Position numbers and translations under genes: made by a program. From positions 1 through 5,785 of the forward strand of contig JAEZFY010000265.1 of NCBI GenBank assembly GCA_023417265.1: 5,785 nucleotides of DNA, written 5' to 3'. The notes beneath the pieces are model-generated. The model was not told where the DNA came from, did no database searches, and saw only the letters and a list, made by a program, of their open reading frames with translations. This DNA comes from Actinomycetes bacterium (GTDB taxonomy: Bacteria > Actinomycetota > Acidimicrobiia > Acidimicrobiales > Ilumatobacteraceae). Each line of letters opens with the position of its first letter. Positions within the stretch are counted from its first letter, which is position 1. Positions 1 to 5,615 of the stretch are shown in pieces.

Positions 1-99
1 CGGCCGCGCCGGGGGCGGGCGGCTCCCGCGCCCTCGCCGGGCGAGCGCGCCGGGCACCTGCGCAGGGTGCACCGAGGCACGAATCCCGGCCGAGTACAG

Positions 100-378
100 C
101 TAGCAGGCGCAGGGGATCGCGGCGCACTTCGGGCAGCCGTCGCGGTACCGGTCGACCACCGCCGTCAGATCGACGCCGACCTGGTTGGCGAGCGTCGCCA
201 CCCAGGCGAGCACGTCGGAGAACTCGTGCTCGATCTGGTCGGCGGTCCCCTTGCGCACCGCTTGGGCGAGTTCGCCGAGCTCCTCGCACAGCCAGGCCAC
301 CGTCGGGGCGACACCACGGTCGCGGTCGCGTTCTCCGTAGGTGCGCTCGATCACGTCCTGCAGCTCGGCCAGGTTCAC
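100..378 (-). CDS. MazG-like nucleotide pyrophosphohydrolase, short form with Cys-rich tail
   Basis: The product (92 residues from the GTG at 378) belongs to the all-alpha MazG/dUTPase-like NTP pyrophosphohydrolases, which hydrolyse nucleoside triphosphates to the monophosphate and pyrophosphate in the cytosol. The metal-binding signature is visible: EELGE at residues 32-36 supplies the EExxE half, and EFSD at 52-55 supplies the ExxD half. The substrate in this branch is unknown; cleaning of damaged or non-canonical nucleotides is the usual assumption. The chain ends in a CxxC-x4-CxC cluster (Cys82, 85, 90, 92), which could bind zinc. The start is uncertain. The frame stays open upstream to 564, but homology-like sequence begins only around NLAELQ, so GTG at 378 or GTG at 387 are the realistic choices. 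I prefer 378 because a TACCGT hexamer lies 7 bases before it. It is divergent from the hydrolase and stands alone on its strand. The family call is firm; the start is not. Confidence 0.85.
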   Translation of the reverse strand: MNLAELQDVIERTYGERDRDRGVAPTVAWLCEELGELAQAVRKGTADQIEHEFSDVLAWVATLANQVGVDLTAVVDRYRDGCPKCAAIPCAC

Positions 379-391
379 GGCGGTCACGGTA
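379..391 (-). promoter_or_regulatory. Candidate -10 element and leaderless start for the MazG-like gene
   Basis: Read on the minus strand, TACCGT (391-386) matches the TAnnnT pattern of a housekeeping -10 box. It lies 7 bases before the GTG at 378, so transcription would begin at or next to the start codon. It shares the TA at 390-391 with the plus-strand candidate TACTCT. No clear -35 is seen. If the GTG at 387 is the true start, this motif would lie inside the gene and the call fails. Confidence 0.35.
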
Positions 392-401
392 CTCTCGCCG
401 C
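390..401 (+). promoter_or_regulatory. Candidate -10 element for the hydrolase-bioY transcript
   Basis: TACTCT at 390-395 is followed by 6 bases and then ATG at 402, the spacing expected if transcription starts on the A of that ATG. The ATG opens a 32-codon frame that ends across the hydrolase GTG (GTGA at 497-500). The hexamer overlaps the minus-strand candidate for the MazG-like gene. No convincing -35 is seen. Confidence 0.35.
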
Positions 402-500
402 ATGCCCCCCAGCCCCGAGTCGACCCGCCGCGCCAGCCGCGTCCCTGGTGCCGCGCGCACTCGCGTGGGCCACCGTGCGATGGGGCCTGCGGCGTGGTGA
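402..500 (+). CDS. Possible 32-residue leader ORF, or frameshifted N-terminus of the hydrolase
   Basis: ATG at 402 opens a small frame that runs to TGA at 498-500. Its stop overlaps the proposed hydrolase start as GTGA, a classic translational coupling arrangement. The first 14 codons all end in G or C (starting MPPSPESTRRAS), but the second half is less coding-like and Arg-rich. Three readings are possible: a short upstream ORF that couples translation to the hydrolase, the true hydrolase N-terminus moved out of frame by a small indel or sequence error, or chance in GC-rich DNA. The peptide has no recognisable domain. The -10-like TACTCT six bases upstream is the main reason to record it. 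Confidence 0.25.
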   Translation: MPPSPESTRRASRVPGAARTRVGHRAMGPAAW

Positions 501-1363
501 CGCGCCTGCGCGGGGCCGGGGTCTCGCTCGCCGCCGACCTGTACGGCAACCCCGGTGACCCCACCGTCGTGCTGCTCCACGGCGGCGGCCAGACGCGGCA
601 CTCGTGGGGTAAGGCCGCGGTCGCGCTCGCCGACGCGGGTTACTGCGCGGCGTCGGTCGACCTGCGCGGCCACGGCGACAGCGACTGGACACCCGACGGC
701 CTGTACGGGCTCGACCAGTTCGCCGGTGACGTGCTCGCCCTGTCCGAGCAACTCGCTACCGATCACGGCCCGCCGGCGTTCGTCGGGGCATCGCTCGGCG
801 GTTTGTCGATCCTCGTCGCCGCCGGCGAGGCCGACCCGGCTCGGCAGGCCGAGTTGGCGCGCTGCATCGTGCTCGTCGACGTCACCCCGCGCATCGAACG
901 CCAGGGCCGCGAGAACATCCGCGCCTTCATGGTCGGCGGCCTGCGCGGCTTCGACACGATCGAAGACGCGGCCGATTCGATCGCCGCCTACATCCCGCAC
1001 CGCCCGCGACCGAAGGACGTGTCGGGGCTGCGCAAGAACCTGCGCCAGCGCGGCGACGGACGCTGGTACTGGCACTGGGACCCGCGCTGGATGAGCAACC
1101 AGACCGGTGTCGACGGCCAGCCCGGCCTGATCGCCGAAGACCGCATGCGCGCCGCGGCCGCCGGCGTGCGCGTGCCCACCCTGCTCGTCCGGGGCGGGCT
1201 CAGCGACGTCGTCAGCGACGCTTCGGTGGACGACCTGCGCCAGCTGATCCCGACGCTCGAGGTTGCCGACATCCCGTCGGCCGGGCACATGGTGGCCGGC
1301 GATCGCAACGACGTGTTCAACGACGCGGTGATCGCTTTCGTGCGTCGTCGCAGCGCTGACTAG
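497..1363 (+). CDS. Alpha/beta hydrolase
   Basis: This is an alpha/beta-hydrolase-fold enzyme of 288 residues from the GTG at 497, a normal length for the family. The oxyanion-region HGGG is at residues 28-31, followed by the strand-turn VDLRGHGDSDW (about 54-64). The nucleophile elbow GASLGG places catalytic Ser at 99. Likely catalytic Asp is 237 in LSDVV, and His is 264 in SAGHM. A helical cap lies roughly between residues 130 and 220. No signal peptide is visible, so it is probably cytosolic. The substrate cannot be told from sequence; esterase, lactonase or C-C hydrolase roles all occur in this fold. The open frame extends back to 341, but that part runs antisense to the MazG gene and is not homologous-looking. 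GTG 494 and GTG 497 are the plausible starts; 497 overlaps the stop of a small upstream frame. Its TAG stop lies 11 bases before bioY, suggesting one operon. Confidence 0.88.
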   Translation: MTRLRGAGVSLAADLYGNPGDPTVVLLHGGGQTRHSWGKAAVALADAGYCAASVDLRGHGDSDWTPDGLYGLDQFAGDVLALSEQLATDHGPPAFVGASLGGLSILVAAGEADPARQAELARCIVLVDVTPRIERQGRENIRAFMVGGLRGFDTIEDAADSIAAYIPHRPRPKDVSGLRKNLRQRGDGRWYWHWDPRWMSNQTGVDGQPGLIAEDRMRAAAAGVRVPTLLVRGGLSDVVSDASVDDLRQLIPTLEVADIPSAGHMVAGDRNDVFNDAVIAFVRRRSAD

Positions 1364-1374
1364 CTTGCCGTGGC
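1361..1374 (+). promoter_or_regulatory. Weak candidate -10 element for bioY
   Basis: TAGCTT at 1361-1366 overlaps the TAG stop of the hydrolase and lies 8 bases before the bioY GTG. It resembles the TAGCGT hexamers ahead of two other genes in the window, so bioY might have its own leaderless transcript in addition to readthrough from the hydrolase. The spacing is slightly long and half of the match is forced by the stop codon. Confidence 0.22.
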
Positions 1375-2034
1375 GTGAACGTCGCCTCGTCCAATCTCGT
1401 CCCGGCCACCGGCGCGCCGCGCACGCTCGCCGATGTGATCCCGGTCCCGTCGGCCCGCACGCAGCGGATCGCCCGCGAGGTTGCACTCGTCACCGGGTTC
1501 GCGGTGTTCACCGCGGTGCTCGCCCAAGTGCGCTTCAACATCGGCATCACGCCGGTGCCGGTGTCGGGGCAGACGTTCGCGGTGCTGCTCGCCGGCACCG
1601 CGCTGGGGTGGCGCCGCGGGCTCGCCAGCCAGGCGCTGTACTGGGTGGCAGGCATTTTCATGCCGGTCGTGTGGTACGCCGACGACGAAACCGGCACCAG
1701 CATCGCCGCCGGTTGGGACGCCGCTACCGGCGTCACCGCCGGCTACCTGTTCGGGTTCGTGCTCGCCGCGGCGGTGGTGGGGTTGCTCGCCGAGCGCGGC
1801 CAGGACCGCAACGTGGCCACCTCGATTCCGGCGATGCTCGCCGGCACTGCGGTCATCTACACGTCGGGTGTGCTGTGGCTCGCCTATCACCTCAACGTGC
1901 CGGTGGCCGACGGCGACCCGAACGCGATAGAGCTCGGCCTGACGCCGTTCCTCGTCGGTGACGCCGTCAAGCTGGTCGCCGCCGGGCTGCTCGCGCCGCT
2001 CGCCTGGAACGTCGTCGAGCGCTTCCGCCGCTGA
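1375..2034 (+). CDS. bioY: BioY-type biotin transporter, ECF S component
   Basis: The product is a 219-residue integral membrane protein of the BioY family, the biotin-binding S component of energy-coupling-factor transporters. Family motifs are clear: TPVPVSGQTFAVLLAG at residues 59-74, the LG-RRG-ASQALYW segment (77-90), a G-x4-PV segment near 93-99, TAGYLFGF at 121-128, and GDAVK at 195-199 in the last membrane helix. As I recall, that Asp and Lys correspond to residues that contact biotin in known BioY structures. Six hydrophobic segments are expected (about 34-52, 67-79, 84-101, 120-138, 150-174, 187-212). The cytosolic N-terminus is about 30 residues long. No EcfA or EcfT is in the window, so the energising module must be elsewhere, or the protein acts alone as some BioY proteins do. 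The GTG at 1375 is 11 bases after the hydrolase stop, and no biotin operator is recognisable. Confidence 0.92.
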   Translation: MNVASSNLVPATGAPRTLADVIPVPSARTQRIAREVALVTGFAVFTAVLAQVRFNIGITPVPVSGQTFAVLLAGTALGWRRGLASQALYWVAGIFMPVVWYADDETGTSIAAGWDAATGVTAGYLFGFVLAAAVVGLLAERGQDRNVATSIPAMLAGTAVIYTSGVLWLAYHLNVPVADGDPNAIELGLTPFLVGDAVKLVAAGLLAPLAWNVVERFRR

Positions 2035-2123
2035 CCTGTGCGGGGCGCCACCCGGCGGGGTGTCTGAGCGCGAGCCCACCTGCCGCTCCCGCGGGTACCT
2101 CGTTGTGCGCGCACGGGTTCAAC
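2035..2123. other. Intergenic spacer between bioY and the DUF2207 gene
   Basis: I see no gene here. CACCC-GGCG-GGGTG at 2049-2062 can form a 5-bp stem with a 4-base loop shortly after the bioY stop. There is no T-tract, so it is a weak terminator candidate at best. The right end runs into the putative promoter of the next gene, with TTGTGC at 2103-2108 as a loose -35 match 15 bases before TAGCGT. Confidence 0.4.
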
Positions 2124-2136
2124 TAGCGTCGCCTCG
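2124..2136 (+). promoter_or_regulatory. Candidate -10 element and leaderless start for the DUF2207 gene
   Basis: TAGCGT at 2124-2129 is followed by 7 bases and the GTG at 2137. The same hexamer precedes the metE-like gene by 6 bases. No Shine-Dalgarno-like sequence lies between the hexamer and the start, consistent with a transcript beginning at the start codon. TTGTGC at 2103-2108 is a possible but imperfect -35. Confidence 0.4.
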
Positions 2137-3957
2137 GTGGCGTTGCAGAAGTTGTCGAAGCTGCGGCATGCCGCCGTCGGGTTCTCCATCGTCAGCATCG
2201 GAGCGCTCGGCGCGGCCGGGGTGCTCGGCGGCGGCTGGCACCCCGAGCGCTACGACGGTTGGCAGGTGGTGGTCGCCCCGGCGGGTGGCGATGCCCTCCG
2301 CATCCGGGAGGTCTACGACCAGGACTTCGGCACCACCGCCCGGCACGGTCACGAACGGACGATCCCGAACGACTTCGGCGAACCGACCGACATCGTCGTC
2401 AGCTCCCCGGACGCACCCGACGACCTCGACGTCGACGTCACGTTCCGCTCGACCCGCGTCCGCATCGGCGATCCCGACGAGACGATCACCGGCCAGCACC
2501 GGTACGTCATCGAGTACACGCTCCCCGAAGCGCAGCTCGAACGCGGCTTCCTCGCCCTCGACCTGATCGAGGGGCATGCATTCGACATGGACCGCGCCGA
2601 GGTCGTCCTGCTCGGTTTCGAACTCGACGAGGAAGCGTGCTTCTTCGGCCGCATCGGCGCGACCACCGAGTGCGATCTGGTCCCCGAGGGCGACCGTTAC
2701 CGGGCCGAGTTGACCGAGCTGCCGAGCGGCACCGGCATCACCGTCGAGGGCCTGATCGTGAGCACCGACCCCAGTGTCGCCCCGGCCGACGTCGCTCTGC
2801 CACCGTTGCCCGACCGCCGCGGCGATCCCTCGCCGCTGTTCGGAGCCGGCCTCGGGGTGCTCGGTGCGGCCGTGGCCGCCCCGGTGTATCTGGTTGCCAA
2901 GCGTCGGGGCCGCAACGAGGTGTTCGCGGGCGGCGCCGTCGACGCCGCGTTCGGCGATCTGCCGAGCCCGTACAGCAAGCTCGCACCGAGCGGCCGAGCG
3001 GCGACCGGTGGTGATTCGGACCGCCGCGTCACCCTCGTCAGCGACGACGAACTGACCGAACTGGCGACGATCGAGTTCGTGCCGCCGGCCGGGATCGACC
3101 CGTGGGAAGCGGCCGTGCTGCTCACCGAGCGGTTCGGCAACGACAGTGTCTCCAACTATCTGTCCGGGCTCGCTGGCAGCGGGGTGCTCTCGATCAGTAT
3201 GGACGGCGACGACATGGTCATCGGGCGCGGCCCCGCGTGGTCGAAGGTCACCGATCCCGGCGAGTTGGAGATGCTCAACCGGATCTTCGAGATCAGCGAC
3301 CCGTACGAGGTCACCGGCAAGTACGACCGGGCGTTCGCCGGAGCGTGGGACAACATCCGCTCCAAGCTGGCGCGCCGGATCGCAACCAGCGGGTGGTGGA
3401 AGCACGGCACGCCGGCGTCGGGATCCGGGCGCAGCGGTGCTGCGGTGTCGGCGATCATCCTCGGCATCGCCGCGCTGATTCCGATGGGGCTGGTGGTCGC
3501 CTCGGCCGGCGGTGACGGCGTGCTCAAGCGCTGGCCGATCGCGATCGCGGTCGCCATCGGGGCCCCGGCGATCGCAGCGTTCGCCGCGTACGCCCGTCTG
3601 CTCCCGGCCCGCACTGCCACCGGGTCGGCGCTCGCGCTGCGGGCCGAGTCGTTCCGGCGTTTCCTCGCCGCCAGCGAGGGGCGTCACGTCGAGTGGGCGT
3701 GGCAGAACGGGCTGCTCCGCGAGTACAGCGCGTGGGCCGTCGCGCTCGGTGCCGCCGACGCCTGGTCGCGTGCGCTCGCCGCGGCCAACGTGCCGGAGCC
3801 GCAGATGTACATGGCGCCCCTGTTGCTCCACCAACACCAGTCCGATCTGACCGGTTCGCGCACGGTCCCCTCGTCGTCGAGCAGCGGCGGCGGAGGCGGC
3901 TTCTCGGGTGGCAGCGTCGGCGGTGGCGGCGGAGGCGGCTCCAGCGGCTCCTGGTAG
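2137..3957 (+). CDS. DUF2207 domain-containing membrane protein
   Basis: This 606-residue protein has the DUF2207 (YciQ-like) architecture; its function is unknown, though an envelope role is likely. An N-terminal hydrophobic segment (about 12-32) acts as signal or anchor. An extracytoplasmic domain (about 35-232) follows, with the family-typical RHGHERTIPNDFG at 70-82. A second membrane helix is at about 236-254, followed by a basic stretch, KRRGRN. The cytosolic region (about 255-433) includes FVPPAGIDPWEAAVLL (314-329). A pair of helices (about 434-457 and 466-489) precedes a C-terminal region with LRAESFRRFLAASEG (501-515) and YSAWAVALGAADAWSRAL (530-547), both typical of the family. The tail from 579 is almost only Ser and Gly and ends in Trp, another DUF2207 hallmark. 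The only two cysteines I find, 168 and 179, lie in the outer domain and could form a disulfide. The gene stands alone behind its own putative promoter and ends in TAG. Confidence 0.88.
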   Translation: MALQKLSKLRHAAVGFSIVSIGALGAAGVLGGGWHPERYDGWQVVVAPAGGDALRIREVYDQDFGTTARHGHERTIPNDFGEPTDIVVSSPDAPDDLDVDVTFRSTRVRIGDPDETITGQHRYVIEYTLPEAQLERGFLALDLIEGHAFDMDRAEVVLLGFELDEEACFFGRIGATTECDLVPEGDRYRAELTELPSGTGITVEGLIVSTDPSVAPADVALPPLPDRRGDPSPLFGAGLGVLGAAVAAPVYLVAKRRGRNEVFAGGAVDAAFGDLPSPYSKLAPSGRAATGGDSDRRVTLVSDDELTELATIEFVPPAGIDPWEAAVLLTERFGNDSVSNYLSGLAGSGVLSISMDGDDMVIGRGPAWSKVTDPGELEMLNRIFEISDPYEVTGKYDRAFAGAWDNIRSKLARRIATSGWWKHGTPASGSGRSGAAVSAIILGIAALIPMGLVVASAGGDGVLKRWPIAIAVAIGAPAIAAFAAYARLLPARTATGSALALRAESFRRFLAASEGRHVEWAWQNGLLREYSAWAVALGAADAWSRALAAANVPEPQMYMAPLLLHQHQSDLTGSRTVPSSSSSGGGGGFSGGSVGGGGGGGSSGSW

Positions 3958-3985
3958 GCACTCGGGGCGGCCTCGACAGCCATCC

Positions 3986-4010
3986 GCGTGCTGCCCGTGT
4001 CGGACAGTCG
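3986..4010 (-). repeat. Partial repeat copy (GGCACGGGCAGCACGC module)
   Basis: Bases 3988-4010 match 4067-4089 at 20 of 23 positions in direct orientation. Read on the minus strand, 3986-4001 is a one-mismatch copy of the module GGCACGGGCAGCACGC, which occurs intact at 5625-5640. It appears to be the far end of the upstream array, starting 28 bases after the DUF2207 stop. Confidence 0.6.
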
Positions 4011-4020
4011 TCGGCGAGCC

Positions 4021-4080
4021 CACCCGGCCAATCCGCTGGGCCTCCTTGCACGGCCAGTCCGCGGGCGTGTTGCCCGTGCC
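4021..4080 (-). repeat. 60-base direct repeat, copy 1
   Basis: By my alignment this matches 4206-4264 at about 52 of 60 columns, with one gap. On the minus strand it contains the GGCACGGGCARCACGC module (4080-4065) and the module whose consensus is GTGCCAGGAGGCTCAGCGGA (within 4051-4029, here with a few changes). Copies 1 and 2 are 185 bases apart in the same orientation. Confidence 0.75.
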
Positions 4081-4109
4081 GCACAGTCGCTCGTCGAGGT
4101 CGTCCGCCC

Positions 4110-4190
4110 GTGCCTGGCACCGCCCGTCGCGAACTTCGAGCATCTCGGCTCGGCGACATCGGCAGGCGCTCCGACGGGCGGTGCCAGCAC
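4110..4190. repeat. Large hairpin from inverted arms
   Basis: The left arm gtgcctggcaccgcccgtcg (4110-4129) and the right arm at 4172-4190 are reverse complements at 19 of 20 positions, the right arm lacking one G. They enclose a 42-base loop. The left arm begins with the 11-base palindrome GTGCCTGGCAC. The loop and right arm overlap the core shared with the downstream copy. There is no T-tract after it, so a standard intrinsic terminator is not supported. Confidence 0.75.
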
Positions 4191-4194
4191 TCTC
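4149..4194 (-). repeat. 46-base inverted repeat, upstream partner of 5569-5615
   Basis: The reverse complement of this segment equals 5569-5615 except for one missing base (46 of 47 columns by eye). The two partners lie about 1.37 kb apart and flank the metE-like gene. Such near-identity in non-coding DNA implies recent duplication, recent recombination or selection on the sequence. Confidence 0.85.
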
Positions 4195-4205
4195 CTCGGT
4201 GTCCC

Positions 4206-4264
4206 CACCCGGGCAATCCGCTGAGCCTCCCGGCACGGCCAGACCGCGGGTGTGCTGCCGTGCC
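4206..4264 (-). repeat. 60-base direct repeat, copy 2
   Basis: This is the partner of 4021-4080. It carries on the minus strand a GGCACGGGCAGCACGC-type module with one mismatch and one gap (4264-4250) and the GTGCC(A/G)GGAGGCTCAGCGGA module (4236-4217). The latter matches the downstream copy at 5528-5550 at 21 of 23 positions when extended. Confidence 0.75.
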
Positions 4265-4347
4265 GGGCCGTCGCCGGTGACCGGTCGCCTGCCCCCGAGG
4301 CGGGTGGGTCGCGTGGCGCGGCTCGGCGCCTGACTGGGTCTGCTGGT

Positions 4348-4359
4348 TAGCGTGCGGCG
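4348..4359 (+). promoter_or_regulatory. Candidate -10 element and leaderless start for the metE-like gene
   Basis: TAGCGT at 4348-4353 lies exactly 6 bases before the ATG at 4360, the spacing expected when transcription starts on the A of the ATG. No Shine-Dalgarno sequence is present. The hexamer is identical to that before the DUF2207 gene. No clear -35 is visible. Confidence 0.45.
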
Positions 4360-5424
4360 ATGACCGCTGACCAGTTGGGTGCCGCGGCGGCGCCCCCGTT
4401 GCCCCTGCTGCCCACCTCGCTCGTGGGTTCGTATGCGCAGCCCGAGTGGCTGATCGACCGGGCCAAGTTGGCCGGCCGTTTCCCGCCCCGCGTGCGGGCG
4501 ACCGAGCTGTGGCGCGTCGCCCCGGAGTTTCTCGACGAGGCCCACGACGACGCCACCCGGCTGGCGATCCGCGATCAGGAGCTGGCCGGGCTCGACATCA
4601 TCACCGACGGCGAGATGCGCCGGGAGAGTTACTCGAACCGCTTCGCCACCGCCCTCGACGGGGTCGACCTCGACAACCCTGGCACGGCGCTCGATCGCAG
4701 TGGGCATCCCAATCCGGTGCCGCGCGTGACAGGCCCGATCAGCCGGCGTCATCCGGTCGAGGTGCGCGACGTCGAGTTCTTGCGGGCGCACACCGATCGC
4801 CCGATCAAGATCACCGTGCCCGGGCCGTTCACGATGGCCCAGCAGGCCCAGAACGACTTCTACGAGCGCGAGGAGGACCTCGCCCTCGGCTACGCCGCAG
4901 CCGTCAACGAGGAGATCTAGGACCTGTTCGCGGCGGGCGCCGACTTCGTCCAGCTCGATGAGCCGTACCTCCAGGCGCGACCCGAGAAGGCGCGCCAGTA
5001 CGGCCTCACCGCGCTCGCCCGAGCGCTCGATGGCGTCGAGGGCACCGTGGCGATCCACTTGTGCTTCGGGTACGCAGCGATCATCCACGAGCGCCCGGAG
5101 GGGTACTCGTTCCTTCCCGAGCTGGCCCACGCGCCTGTCCAGCAGATCTCGATCGAGACTGCCCAGTCGAACCTCGACACGACGGTGCTCGAGACACTGC
5201 CAGGGAAGACGATCATCCTCGGCGTGCTCGACCTGTCGACCCACGAGGTCGAGTCGCCGGAGGTGGTCGCCGAGCGGATCCGCCGGGGCCTCGCCCATGT
5301 GCCGGCCGAGCAGATCGTGGTGGCCCCCGACTGCGGGCTGAAGTACCTGCCTCGCGACGTCGCCTTCGCCAAGATGCAAGCGATGACCGCCGGCGCCGCC
5401 CTCGTCCGAGCCGAACTCACGTAA
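4360..5424 (+). pseudogene. Methionine synthase II (MetE C-terminal-like) family gene, interrupted by an in-frame TAG
   Basis: Ignoring the stop, the frame encodes 353 amino acids plus the amber position (codon 187), a normal length for stand-alone MetE-C-like proteins. These zinc enzymes transfer a methyl group to a thiol such as homocysteine; the methyl donor and exact role of this subgroup are uncertain. The N-terminus carries the family motif LPTSLVGSYAQPEWL and then ITDGEMRRESYSNRF. The expected zinc ligands are His233 and Cys235 (IHLCFG), Glu266 (ISIETAQ) and Cys325 (APDCGLKYLP), all after the stop. Translation ending at 4918-4920 would give a 186-residue product without a metal site. 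The 3' part could restart only from an internal GTG such as 5047, leaving half a barrel. The frame is unchanged across the stop and codon use stays normal, so it is a single lesion, a sequencing error or a readthrough site. The start ATG follows a TAGCGT element. Confidence 0.82.
4918..4920 (+). other. In-frame amber codon inside the metE-like gene
   Basis: TAG follows codons for NEEI and precedes DLFAAGADFVQLDEP, a conserved barrel strand of the family. A single C-to-T change from CAG (Gln) would create it; other one-base origins exist, and the ancestral residue cannot be known without homologues. The MazG-like, hydrolase and DUF2207 genes all end in TAG, so TAG is an ordinary stop in this genome. 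Confidence 0.9.
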
Positions 5425-5568
5425 CCGCCCAGGCCCACCGGGTCAGCCGCGCAGGCACCCAACCCTTCGCAACAACCCGAGAGTCTCCAGGCACTCGCGG
5501 ACGACCTCGACCAGCAAGCCCGCGCGGTTGCCAGGAGGCTCAGCGGATTGATGGTGTTGGGCACCGAC

Positions 5569-5615
5569 GAGAGTGCCTGGCACCGCCCGTCGGAGCGCCT
5601 GCCGATGTCGCCGAG
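5569..5615 (+). repeat. 47-base inverted repeat, downstream partner of 4149-4194
   Basis: This segment is the reverse complement of 4149-4194 apart from one extra C. It begins just before the palindrome GTGCCTGGCAC at 5573-5583 and includes the left arm of the outer hairpin. Confidence 0.85.

Larger units (their letters stand above)
4029..4236 (-). repeat. Composite modular repeat, upstream copy (inverted relative to 5528-5719)
   Basis: Read on the minus strand, this 208-base unit runs in this order: the GTGCCAGGAGGCTCAGCGGA-type module (4236-4214), a divergent spacer, a conserved core (4194-4149), a GTGCC-GGCAC palindrome arm (4129-4110), the GGCACGGGCARCACGC module (4080-4065), and a second GTGCCAGGAGG-type module (4051-4029). 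The same modules occur in the same order on the plus strand at 5528-5719. This suggests a dispersed intergenic repeat family present twice in opposite orientations. No ORF inside it is conserved enough to be coding, so a non-autonomous (MITE- or REP-like) nature is only an inference. Confidence 0.7.
3958..4347. other. Repeat-rich intergenic region between the DUF2207 and metE-like genes
   Basis: No gene is supported in this roughly 390-base stretch. The long open frames crossing it on both strands are Arg/Pro/Ala-rich and lack family resemblance. It holds an array of related modules, itemised separately, all oriented towards the minus strand. The array consists of two copies of a roughly 60-base direct repeat, a third partial copy of its end, one large hairpin, and a 46-base segment matched in inverted orientation beyond the metE-like gene. 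The 80 or so bases before the promoter (about 4265-4347) show no further repeat that I can see. Confidence 0.7.

Noticed and set aside
1..103. Possible 3' end of a plus-strand gene, with a frame open from base 2 to TAG at 101-103 overlapping the MazG-like stop
   Set aside because: Only 33 codons are visible, all three plus frames are open there, and none stands out in composition. The 13-base palindrome CTCGCCGGGCGAG at 33-45 lacks a T-tract, so no terminator is called.
2049..2062. Intrinsic terminator after bioY
   Set aside because: The stem is only 5 bp and is not followed by a T-run, so it is noted in the spacer entry but not called as a terminator.
4918..4920. Pyrrolysine insertion at the TAG
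   Set aside because: Known pyrrolysine methyltransferases are the MtmB, MtbB and MttB types, not the MetE family. Neighbouring genes use TAG as a normal stop.
2119..5379. A 1086-codon open frame on the minus strand across the DUF2207 gene, the intergenic array and most of the metE-like gene
   Set aside because: It is antisense to two recognisable genes, it is rich in His, Arg, Gly and acidic residues as expected for the complement of GC-rich codons, and it shows no family motif. Long antisense frames are common at this base composition.
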